From Caenorhabditis elegans (taxonomy: Eukaryota > Nematoda > Chromadorea > Rhabditida > Rhabditidae), in contig NC_003281.10 in the NCBI RefSeq assembly GCF_000002985.6, forward strand, positions 9,238,001 through 9,302,000: a stretch of 64,000 nt of DNA. The letters are read 5' to 3'. Position numbers and translations under genes: made by a program. The notes under the pieces are model-generated. The model did no database searches, was not told the origin of the DNA, and saw only the letters and a program-made list of their open reading frames with translations. This document shows, piece after piece, positions 35,608 to 47,353 of the stretch; position 1 is the first letter of the stretch; each line of letters starts with the position of its first letter.

Positions 35608-37267
35608 TGAGGAAATGAAATATGTTTCAATTTTTTTTAACGCGTCATGAAGATTTTTTTTACTTTTCTGTAGACGTTATAAATTTGTTTTTGATATTTG
35701 AAAATTCAAGTGAATTATAGTTATATTGTTGATTATTATACCACTTTACTCAATAATGTCTGAACAATAATATACACACATTATTTCGATACCCACCATT
35801 CAAAATGTAACTGAAAAAAGTCTGAAATTCCGAGAAAAAATATCGAGGTGAATATTATATTTTGCATAAAAGTTTCACCTGTGAGCCTCACCAGATGTTG
35901 AAAATGTTTCTGTTTCTTCCACTTACAGGAATTTTTGCTGCTTATTTTAAAGGTGAAAATTTTAGGCAGCTTTGGTGAGTTGCCCAATTTATCCAAAATT
36001 TGGATTTTTTTTTAGAATTTTCCAGATTTTCTTCAATTGAAACATAATTAGAATATGCAATTCTGAAAAAGGCAAACACTTTTAAAAACATCTCCGAAAT
36101 GTTAAAAATGTGCATTTTGATCATCTTAGTCTTAGCCTTTATCAGGCATTTCCTTATTTTTCTAAACTAGTAATGTATCGATTCTCGGATAGCATAACCC
36201 CTTCTTGTATGGTTTAGTTCCACTAAAAAGAGACCAAATGACATCGAGCCATGCATATAAATTATCGTTTCACAACACACGTGTGAGATGGGCGACTCCC
36301 AGTTTATAAACTCGGCGAACTTCAATTGGTCATTAAAATGAGAACTCAAAAGGGAGCCGCGCAACGACGAGCAACTGTTGTCGCGCAGTCTGGAGAGGAT
36401 ATCGATTGATTGATGAATGGACAATGCGAAAATGAAAAAGAAAGTGATGGGAATGAAATGTGATGAGTAGAGAATTGCTAAGGAAAATGATGACAAACCA
36501 ATGAACTTTATTATATAATTAATTGATTGGAAAAGAAATGGAGTAAGATGAAATTGTACCCAGAGCGCCAGAATTGTGTTTCCCAATTTTATTGTGCTGC
36601 CTAAAAGTCGGTGTCAGATTTTTAACAAAAAAAGATAGTTCATTTGAAAAATGATGTACGTCCGAGTTTCTTTAATAAATTATTTACTTTTATCCAAAGC
36701 CTGCAAAACAGTTTGGATTAAAAAAATATAACTCTTGTTTTACTCAAGATTGGACCATTTCTGAGCTAATATTACCGTTTTTAAACATGCCTGGTCTTAT
36801 CCACGGGTTTTGCTCAAAAACTATTAAGGTTAACTGAAAAGGTATCATAAATATTAAGAATTGGTATTTTTAGATTTTTTTTTGAAGCCGAAAAAATAGT
36901 GTTTTTTGTGGTTTTCTAGTTTTTTTTTTTTAGATTAAAAAACCAGAAGATCTCAAAAATCGAAGAATTATTATTTTTTCTCAATCAAAAAACTTCTGAA
37001 TGTATAATAGATCAAATTTCAAAACTAATAAGACCTTATCGCAACATATATTTTATTCACAGGAAAATTAAATAAATTCGTGAAATTCTCTTCAATTACA
37101 CAAAATGTGATCATATGACCGTAAGTTTGGAACCTAAGTTTCCAATTTGGCAACCTTCTGAACGTTCAATTTTCTGTTATTGCAGTAATTACTGTTCTAT
37201 CAAATAGCGACACATCTTTCTTTTTGTTAGTTTTCATTTTTTTATTGGAATAACCAAAAATTAAAAA

Positions 37268-37503
37268 TACCGTATTTCCTCTATTAGTAAGTCATGCAAT
37301 AATAATTATCGGACACCTAATTAGATGCAATACTATTAGAGACTGCAAAACTAATACAGGCTGCCATACTAATTTTCGAGCAAGTTTTTTTTTTCGAACG
37401 GACGGATTTCATAATGCAAATTTTGATACCTCCAATACAGGGTTAAAAAACAGGGGTGCAAAACTAATAGAGGCTGCAAATATACTAATAGAGGAAATAC
37501 GAT
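37268..37503. mobile_element. Inverted-repeat element (MITE-like)
   Basis: The left end ACCGTATTTCCTCTATTAGTA is mirrored at the right end by TACTAATAGAGGAAATACGAT. Inside, GCAAAACTAATA.AGGCTGC recurs at about 37345 and 37459 in the same orientation. This fits a short non-autonomous DNA element. The word TACCGTATTT also heads other repeats in the window (19785, 39296). Confidence 0.65.
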
Positions 37504-39298
37504 ACTCTAAAAATTTCAATGCCTTCTTTTTCTAAACTTGACGTGTCAATCGTATTTTCGGAATTATGGGAACGCGATAATTAATAACTTACTAGACTTA
37601 CCTAAAACTGTAAATTGAATATCAAAATTATAGACCTATAAAAAAGAATTAAGTTTATGCTTCTTCAGAGTTTTGAAAATGAAAAATCAGTTTGGAGTAA
37701 TGCCTGGTTTTTGGGAAATATTTCGAAAAGTTCCGAGAGAAAAGTACCAAATTATCAAAAGCGAAGCATTAATCACATCATATATTTTTTTCTGTTTTTT
37801 TCTTCTGTGATCCTTTAGTTCTCGAACCGATGTCTCCACACCAAATTGATACAATTTTCTCCGATTATCTTCTCACATGAGAAAAATGGAACCTAGGTTC
37901 ACGAATATCTGTTTTTAAACCGCAAAAGGGTGATCAATTACACGACCTTCTTCTCATTTTCTCGAGGTTCGATTAAGTTTTGTCTTTCTGTCGGTGAGGC
38001 CTGTCCGAAGCAGCAAAAAAAAACCCAAAAAAAGAAAGAAAAAAAACTCTGTAATCAAGTGGTGTGGTCTCTGAGAATCGAGAGGAGGCGGAAAACTGTT
38101 AATGATACGGTTTTTCAAGGTTTTCCTTTTTTGACAAAAAAGACGAAGAAACGCTATGCTGATGGTTTGATAAGCAGCACAGGCAGAGAACGAGGGAACA
38201 TTGAGAATGAGGAGAAGACGAGAACGGTGTTCGAATTAGGCCCGCCACTATACAGCCCCCTACGACACATGAAAAACTTCTCGCAACATTTTCACCCTTT
38301 TTCTGGTTCCGTTTTATTTTTTGAAAATTTCTCAACTTCATCCCTAACCAACCCTAAATCCCATTTGACATTAGGTCAAAAGCTGAGATTTTTAGCTGGC
38401 AGAATCTGATATTCATTTTTGCTATGGATACCTGAAAATTTAAAATTTCATTCCAGAAATCTAAACGAAATAGGTGAAGTTTTTTCATGTGCATAAAAAT
38501 AGTTGAACAATATCTATTGGCATTTCTCGCTTTTTCGTAAGCTCTTATCTTGGATCAGAACTTGGTTAAACTTGGGCAAAACTGAGGAAAATGCCGAATT
38601 TTTCAAACCTAGAAATATAAAACTACTCATTTCATCACTTCGTGCATTCATCTTTTTTCTCTCAAAGTATGCATAAGAAGACTACGGTAGCAAATTAGAT
38701 AGAGGGTGGGAGTGACCTGAACACAGCAAAAAATAGAACAAAGAGCTTGGCGGCGACTTGAAAGTCAACACCAGACGATGGCTCGTCTTCTCACTTTTAC
38801 CGCAACTTTTGACTGAACTCTTTTGTCCTTGAATGCAGCAGAAGGATATCATAGGTTGATTTCTCTTATCCACTTTAATTTCAATTTTTCTAATGTTGCT
38901 ACGGTTGATATCTATAGTATTTTTACAATTATGTAGAGTCTAAACAAACATTTTCTGGACTAATTCGATCTGATTGAAATCAAATAAGTTTAACTTTTAG
39001 TTCAAGTAACTGATCAAAAATTAAAGAAAATGAAAACGTTAAAATGATCGCTTAAAAATACAAGAAAATTTCTATCGACGTCGCACCAAATTTCTCGACT
39101 TTTACAGATTATATCTTGATAGTCCCTCATTTTACTTTTTAATTTTTCAAATTGTAAAATTTTTGTTGAATATCATTTTACATTATTTCTTTGCAAATTT
39201 TTAAATTCACAAAAGCTATCGAAATATTGAGTGTCGACAAAACGTTTTTCGAAATCCAGATGAGTTTTAATATTGCGAGTACTTATGCAGACTTACCG

Positions 39299-39507
39299 TA
39301 TTTTCCCAGTTAAACTTGAGCCCCCACTAATCTACTTTGACGGCTTATATCTCGGGCTTCTTATCTTTTCTTTAAAAATGTTTAAAACCCAAAATATAGA
39401 GACATATTTTGCACGTATCTTGTCAGTCGACAATTTGTGATAAAACCAAAGAGAGCCGAGATATAAGATGTCAAAGTAGACCAAGGGGGAATATCTAATA
39501 GGGAAAA
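39299..39507. mobile_element. Fold-back element, family A copy
   Basis: Arms of about 59 bases at 39299-39357 and 39449-39507 pair closely. The core CTACTTTGACGGCTTATATCTCGG is mirrored by CCGAGATATAAGATGTCAAAGTAG. The loop of about 90 bases has no coding capacity. A related copy is at 48440-48630, and partial ones lie near 19930 and 44750-44900. Confidence 0.65.
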
Positions 39508-42500
39508 TGCAAAATGTACTTTTCATCAATTGAATTTTTCAAATAGCCCCTTGAATCTCCGTCTATCAAAACTTTTATAATATCTAAGTCGCCACACATA
39601 TTTTCTAGCTGCTTTCATCCAATTTCCCACCCAATAATATCCCCATTATGTGTAAAGGTCGGCAGCCATCGTCGTCTTCTCCGGACACTGTCTCCTAGTT
39701 GTTTTTTCTGTAACCTCTATGACTACAACCGCTTGGCTGCCCCGTATGTACATATAACTTCGATGAACCGATGTCTAATTCAATGAGAATATTGGAACAT
39801 CATCATGTACATACCATGTGAATTGCTTGAACAAAAAAAAGTATTCACAGAAAAAAGACGACAAGTTTATGGGTTGGAAAAATGTGTGAAATTTTTATGA
39901 TTGGAAAGGCGATTGACCGTATGTGGATGACGGTTTACCGTAATGTTTCAATGTCAAAAGGTGTGAGGAAAGTGAATGAAGAATAGGTTTAAGAGATATA
40001 AAAGATAAGGGAAAAAGTATAAGCCACAGATAAGAAGTGATAAAGGAATAGTACAAGAAATGCAGGTCAAATGGCTATGTTTAGAAAGTATCGAGAATTG
40101 GGATGCACTTTTTTGGAATTGAAAAAAAAATTAAAGACGTTCTAAATAAAAATCGTATAATAAGATTAGAAATCTTGTCCAGCTTTTAGTGTTGGAAAAT
40201 TTATTAACGTTTAGAACGAACGATAATCAGAAAACCTTGCAGCCAGACAATTTTTGGTTCAAGTAGTTCGAGAAAAAAAAGTGCGTTTTCAATAAAACCA
40301 CTTAAGATTTGACTTCATCGTGCATCACTGAAAACTGTTAAAGTTTGAGTGATTTATTAAAATGCAGTTTTGATGGTCCAGCATGGACCTAGTAAAATAA
40401 TAAAAACTCTGAAAAGGTTTAGGTTGTTTCAAAAATTCCAGTCAACGTTTCGGTGAATCGCCAAATTTTCCAAAAGTAAGTGGTGTTTTTGATTCTCGGT
40501 TTTTAACTTTTTAATAAACGTTAAAAAAAATCAAATACATATATTTAAAGGGCATTTCCCCCATATAAATTTCTAGTATCTTCAATCCCTTATCTTATCA
40601 TTAACCCCTGCTATCCCAGTAACTCCCCTCTAGTTTCATCTTCCGCCAGCACGCGCGCAGCTTCATCTCAAAAAGAAACAAAAAGAAAGTAAAATGGTAA
40701 TAAGTGTTCGTGTCTCTCTCTCATCGTCATCAACTGGTATGCAAAAGCTTTCGCTGATGAAAACCGTCTTCGTTGCATCTCGGTGGTGGTGTCCACACTG
40801 AAAATACACTTAATGCGTCTTCTCCCTCCTTGTCATGTTGTTTTCGCTCTTCATCCCCGCTCCTGTTGTGAAGAGACACGGATGAATATGTTGCCTTTCT
40901 GTCTAAGAGACGCGGATAAGTGAAGCCAAAAACGAAGAAACTATGCCATTACTATGTATTACTGTATAAAGGGCTGGTTCTTTTTGCTTATTTTCAGAAA
41001 AAGAAGCAACATGATGTTGCCATCGTATGTTCGCTTTTAAGTGGCGGAAAAAGGAGAAATTGGTTTGCGAATGCGTAGATAACACATTCAAAACACAGAT
41101 AGTTCATGAAGCATTTCAAAATGTTCGGGTCTGACATTGAACAATTATAGGTTTCACTTATTCACTAAGGAATTTCACGCATAAGTTCAAATGGAAAGGA
41201 AATGAGTATTGATACTTTTTTTATGAAGTACGGAATTTCCTAGGTTGATGTAATCGGAAATAACTTTTTGCTTCGGGGTTAGTTTTAAAGAATCATATGT
41301 TTGATCTACTACAGTGCCAGCTATTTTTTTCCAAAATTTTGCTTTTTGTGATTTCACAATTTTTCGAATAGTCCTAACTCTAAACATCTTACAGCTTAAT
41401 CTACGTCTTTGCAATGATTTGGAAACATTTTTTGGAGGGAACAACATCGCAGTTTTGTAATTTTCTGAAACATTATTTAAAGTTCAGATGGGTCCCGCCA
41501 CGAGAAAGACATTTATGACAAAAACTTTTGATTGTTGGTGGCCACTTTTTGGTGCCCAAAAGACTGTAGACTATACATTTTTTCGCCGAAAGACCCAGAC
41601 TAGTAAATTTAATTTTAAAAAATCTTCAGAAAAATTCAAAATTTCCTGAGAAAAAAATCCGGAATTAAATTTTCCCTAAACCTAAGTCCACTCAGTGTTC
41701 CACTTTTTTTTTTCAAATTTCGAATTATACAGTAATCCAAGTGCATCATGCGGGCACTCGTTAGTTCCTCCCAAAAAGTTTGTTTAATCGTTCCGCTAAA
41801 GTTTTTTCCAAAACACTCGGCACATGGTCATCGCCCAGCGCCGACAATTTATGCCGTTTCGTGTTCGCCGCCTGTATGAGAACACAGTTGTCAAATGCTC
41901 ATTTTAGAGTACGGTAGCTTTCCAGATTCCATACGTATCTATTTCTCATTACCATCTGATTTTAATCCGTCTTTTCGTGTAATTCACACGGATAACAAAC
42001 AAACTTATACAAACAAAAAATAAGCTCAATGGGTGGGATAGAAGAAGGGGGAGAGAAGTGGTCTGCGTCTCGTGAAAGTGAACAATGATTGCGTGAAGTT
42101 CAAACCAGATGTGGATATGTGTCTAGGATTTTGGAGATTTTCAGAACTAGAATTTAGGTTTTAGGCTGACTTTTTCGAGATTACAATGAATGGTTTATTT
42201 TCTTGAGATTTTTGTGGGTAGCACTACCTTGGAATACCGTATTATCCCTGCCAGACTTGAAACATTTTCAGTGTCTTTCAACATACCAGAAAAAAGCTAA
42301 AGCTTGCGCTATGAGTTTTCTTGATTTAAAACTTTAAAAATAAGAACTTTCACCTTTTGAAATTATTTACATTTCTTCGAAAGAATCGGACTTCTACAGA
42401 CTACAGTTTTCAAATTTATTTTCCGAAAATTTTCCCACTGTTTTCTTAGTTTCTCTAGAATCTTTACCTGCTCAAAGTTCACACCTATTCATTTTTGTTT

Positions 42501-44739
42501 TCCCGTTTGTTGTTTTTTTTTTCATTCACCTTTTCTTTTTCCCCCATTCATCGAGCTTTTTTTGGTGTCTGTCATCGAGTCCATGGGCTTAGCGAGGCTT
42601 GAAGATGAGCGCGCGCAACTTTTCGCGTTGATTGTCGCATTATTCCCCCGCGATCCCATTTTGCTCTTCTCATCGCAACAGCAGCAGGCTCACACGTCGT
42701 TATAGTCTCCTGTTTGTTTCGCAAAAAAGGACTTGGCGTCCCCGAGAAGAAAACGATACGCAAACACATATATAGATTGCAAGCAAGAGTGAGAGGTGTG
42801 TGCAAGCTTAACTCGGAACACAACGGGAGCCACCTCTCGACCTTGTATGGGAGAAGAGTCAATGCGCCTGGAGGTTGAGAAAAGAAAACAATGATCTTGA
42901 TCCAAAATGATCTCGATTTCTTTTTTGAGCATTTCCAAACATCCAGAGAGCTCATACCGTAACTTCCTACTATTTTTAACATCAAAGCTCTATATGCTAT
43001 AAGATTATGAAAAATGTGATTGAAAAATGGAGATTTTGAGAACATCCAGGGATCATCCAATGGTGGTTTACAACTTTTGATAGCTTATTTTATCCATTAT
43101 AATATCCAGATTTTTCACAATTTGTCACTTGTTATAGTAGCTTTGTGACAGATTTTTATTTTATTTTTGCTTGAAATGCTCTCCACAGGGTGGTTTTTTT
43201 CGCTGTTCTCTGTATTTGAACAATTTTTTAAGATTTTTTCAGTTTTATTTCAGCTAGAAAAGTTTAGAGTAAATAGGCTACGGTATAAAAAATAGGTTAC
43301 GGTAGAAAAACAAAATCTTCGTAAATTGTTTAGATTTTTTGAAATTTTCAGTTGACGATTAGGTAAAATGGTAAAAAAGAAATGTTCAAATGAAAATATT
43401 TTTAAAAAAATTTGAATTTCAAAAATTTGTTGCAGAAGTTTAGAGCGTTCATGTAGGCGCCAAAACGTCATTTCTTAATTTAAAAAAAAGTTCAGAAAAA
43501 TGCGCGAAGATGGTGTGAGGAAGCCAGTTTTCAGGCAGGCGCCATGTTTTGAAACCGAGCCTGCCTTGTATAGAAGCAATGCAGAAATGAACATTTTCAT
43601 GTTCAACATCTGAAATTATGAGTGATTGCAAAAAAAACCATTTTAAAACATTTTTTGAAAAGTTTACTTGGCTCTAAATTTAAAACTTTTGTTTTTCAGA
43701 AACCTAAATCTTCAATGTTAGAAGCTACCGTAACCCTTCTCCCCCGTTTTCAAAAAATCTCATCTCTCCTTAATTTGTATTTTCAGAGCATCCTACAACC
43801 TCTTCTCCAACGTGCTCCAGCCAACTGACCACTTCACTCTCTGAAACCGTTCGCAATCAGCGGAAGACGCTGGTGGGGATTCGTCTCCGGCCGCCTGCGC
43901 CTGTACACACAATGACATAGACACAAAGAAAAGGTGAGGAGTGTGATCGTATTGAGAAATGTGCGAAAACGGGAGTAGGAGCTCCTGTGCTCAACCTTCT
44001 TATTCTCTTTATTTGACATATCGAGAGCATAGAGATGGACACCCCCTTAGAGCCACATTTGGACTTAGGCCAACGCCTGTGGTAGATTTGAAATTTCTAG
44101 TTTCTTGTTATGTTGTTTTCTTGTTTTGCTTTTCACCTTCTGAAGCTTCAGAAGCTTCTTTTGCCATCATCAACCCAATTACTATAAAGTAACAGAAACT
44201 TTCGCTGATGCTTCTCTTTCCTTCGTTTTTCTGGTACAAGTATCCGCCATCGAATGAAAAAATCTTGTTTTTAGCCCTCCCTAGTGTTCGTTGATGTTTC
44301 TTTTGTACATATATCCGTCGCTCTCTCCACCTCCATCTACTTCGATGGCAGTTGTTTTGGTGCAGGCACCAGGGGCGCAAAGGTGAAAGTGACGAAAGAG
44401 GCGTGGCAACCAGGAAAGAGTGGACCCTTAGTTTCCCAACGATTCGCCGCTTTCCCTCCATTTTCTCTAAACTTTCTCAGCTTTTCGGCTTTATCGACAG
44501 CTTCGTTCACCGTTCTCGATCATTTTTCTCACCTGAATTTTCAAAACTTTTGTCTTTTTTCCATGGAATACTTTTACATTTTCTATATGTAGTTTCATTT
44601 GTTCCAAAAAAATAAGTATTTTCTGGATAATAGGTTTCTGTATCTAAGTTTACGGTAGGTGCAAGTAACTTTGCGTAAAAATTGAAAATTAAAATGATTA
44701 CTCAACTTTTTGAATACCATATTTCTCTAAAAAAGACTT

Positions 44740-44905
44740 GTCTTAGACCTTGCTCAACTTTGACAGTTTTGGCTCCAAATGGTTTCATCAAACAACTGTC
44801 AATTGACAAAATACGTGCAAAATATTTTTTCTATATTTTGATAGTGGAACATTTTTTGATAAAAACCTAAGAAAATCGAGATATAAGCCACTCAAATTAT
44901 AACAT
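44740..44905. repeat. Decayed fold-back element, family A
   Basis: TCAACTTTGACAGTTTTGGCT at about 44754 and ATCGAGATATAAGCCACTCAAA at about 44876 resemble the two arms of the element at 39299-39507 but pair poorly. This looks like an older copy of the same family. Confidence 0.4.
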
Positions 44906-47249
44906 TTTTTAGAAGCTAGAAAACGTAATTTTCAGTTTTACCTTGTCCCCCTGAAAGTTCATGAATTTCAATTTAATTATTTTTTTCCAAAAACCGCATC
45001 GTGCCAAAGATTTTCATTTTAAGCTTTATCCTAGATCCACCCGACCAGATTACCATAAGTTGAACTTGTTTTGTTTGTTGAGTTTTTATTCCAGCAAAAT
45101 CGCACCGTATCTCATCTCTGATTTGTTATTCCCATTGTTTTCTGGTGGAGGTTTCGTATTCGAAATTTTTTTTTTAATTTTTAACGGCAATTTTGAATGT
45201 ATTTTTCAAATGTTAACGAAGAGTTTTTTCGATAGTGTTACTGGATCTTTGATAAGCATATGATCTTCTTAGCTTTATCGTCTGATTTAAGTCCAGTAAA
45301 AAAATAATCTAGAAAAAGTTGAGCAGGTTTTATGACTGTTTTTGTGAGGAATTGTAGATTTGATTGAACATTTTTATAATCTAAAATTATTTTTAACTCA
45401 AACTTCAAAAAGCACTTCAAAAATGCAACGAGTATGATGGATGGAAGTCAACCACAAAAAAACATATTTTTTAGATTTCTAAAACTGAAGGCTCTAATTT
45501 TTTAAACATTAAGTTTCTAGTAACAAAGTCAAAATTTACTCTGCTATTTCGTACTAGCTACTTCCTCATTTCGAATTTTCAACTTTGACCTCATGGACAT
45601 ATCCACGTGTCGACACAATTTCTAATCGGCTAAGCTCCTACTTAGTCAGTTTTCATCGCGACTAATATTTAACAACGATGGCCTTATCCTATTCAGTTAA
45701 GCCTTGGATTCAAAAATTTTGAAAATCTCATACGAAATTGAAAACCTATCAACGTATCAAGTTGGTGTCGGGTCTTCTATATTTTTTTTGGTTAAAAAGA
45801 AGATTGAAGCCCTTTAAATTTTATCCAGCTTCATCGAAGATTTCACAAATTTCAATGAAATTATTCTTCAAAAATCATCGAGTCTCCTCCCTTCTTCCCC
45901 CACTTTTTCGACATTAACTTCCCATTTTTTGAGAGGTCATCAAACTTTTAATGATCTCTCGAGTCGTCCATCAACTTTCACTCATTTCACAGTTGTTTTA
46001 CGGCTCATAACTCCGCGAATCTCGCACCCATATAAACTCTCATTTTGCTTGATAATTTCACACTCAGTTGCAATGAGTACTGTAGTCTTTATGAAGTCTA
46101 AACTTAAAATTTTCACGCCAAAATAATGTGAGAATTTTAAATTTTCTAACCATGATTGAGAGAAATTTCCAAAAAGTTACTGTATTTCCTTACATTACTT
46201 CACTTTGAAAAGTTACATTTCGGTTTATTTTGAAGATTTCAAATTTTCGTACTATTCCTTTAAAAAAACATAAATAATAAAATTTATGAAGTATCTCATT
46301 GGTTTCACTGCTTCATATTTCTGGGAAATAAAATATTTCTATTGACCTAAACTATCTTAAAATTATCTATATTCCAATTTAATACTATGTACTTTCCATC
46401 TCACCCATCTACCGAGTTAACTGCAAAATTTTTCAAAAGTTATGAAACTAATTATTCCTCCGGCAAACAAATGTGCCTATCACACGCTCTATTCATACCA
46501 TATTAACTTGCTAATCAACTACTTTTGTGTTGTTAATCACTGACACATATGTAAATTTCATCCTCCAATATCTCGCTCCTATTGTTCCTCCTGTTTTTGA
46601 ATCATGGTGGTGCTGCCAACTCAGCTCCACTTAGGGGCGGCGCCTGATGTCCAATTGGGCTCTGCCGGCTTTTGCTACCAACTCATTACTTTTACACCTA
46701 CGGTACCTATTTTTTGTGTTTTTCAGGATACCTCTCAACTATTCATCAGCTTCATCTAGTCATCTTCTTTTACCTGTAAGTAGTGAACAAAACAAAAACT
46801 CGAAGATCCAATGTTTTGCCTCCTTGTAATAACTAATTCAAAAGTTAAATTGGAGGCCCCTTCTCTTCGAATAACTTATTCTCAAGATGTGAACACTCGC
46901 CCATTTTCAAAAACATGATTAATATTTCTCGGTAATACGATACTTGTCTCTATATTTTTTTCTAAAATGCGCATCTTCCTTATACGTCTAAACAAGAAGA
47001 AAAAAACCGAAAAACAATTATTGTTTTTGAAAAATGAAATAGAATTTGAAGGAGGTAGCCGTCCAACTTCTGACTATTTGGAGCTAGGGGCGTCAGTTGG
47101 TGAGCTCACACCAGGCGCCGTGCCTTGGTAAAATTTGAAATGGTGTAAAATCACACACGTTGGCAACATCTCTATTGCGCATTCAGTGTAAATTTAGCAA
47201 CTGTGCAGGGAGAGTTGTGTATAGGACTTTGGCAATATGTGTTTGGGTG

Positions 47250-47353
47250 AGCCTAAGCCTATCCCTAAGCTTAATCCTAAACCTGCACCTAAGCATAAGC
47301 TTAAGCTAAGCCTAACCCTAAGCCTAATCCTAAACCTAAGCCTAAGCCTTAGC
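47250..47353. repeat. Interstitial telomere-like tract
   Basis: About 100 bases made of GCCTAA and its variants (CCCTAAGC, CCTAAGCTTAAG, AATCCTAAACCTAAGCCTAAGCC). GCCTAA is the complement of the C. elegans telomere unit TTAGGC. The tract is degenerate but continuous, with all C-rich units on the plus strand. Confidence 0.85.

Larger units (their letters stand above)
35608..47249. other. Gene-poor stretch with fold-back repeats and GC-richer islands
   Basis: No supportable gene. Contents visible: an island at 36280-36420 with TGTTGTCGCGCAG (36376-36388), inverted repeats at 37268-37503 and 39299-39507, GC-richer islands at 40640-40900 and 42570-42870, and a further one at 44200-44420. The words CTTTCGCTGATG occur near 40747 and 44201. 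The largest open frames (37930-38409 plus, 42572-43060 minus) are low-complexity or shadowed and have no splice support. I take this as regulatory DNA for the flanking genes, chiefly fozi-1. Confidence 0.4.

Noticed and set aside
37930..38409. Open frame of 159 codons on the plus strand
   Set aside because: Rich in Lys runs from A-tracts, no domain, overlapping frame on the other strand, no trans-splice or promoter signal.
42572..43060. Open frame of 162 codons on the minus strand
   Set aside because: It is the longest frame in the gene-poor stretch but has no splice partners, no recognisable motif and patchy codon use; a GC-richer island that lacks stops explains it.
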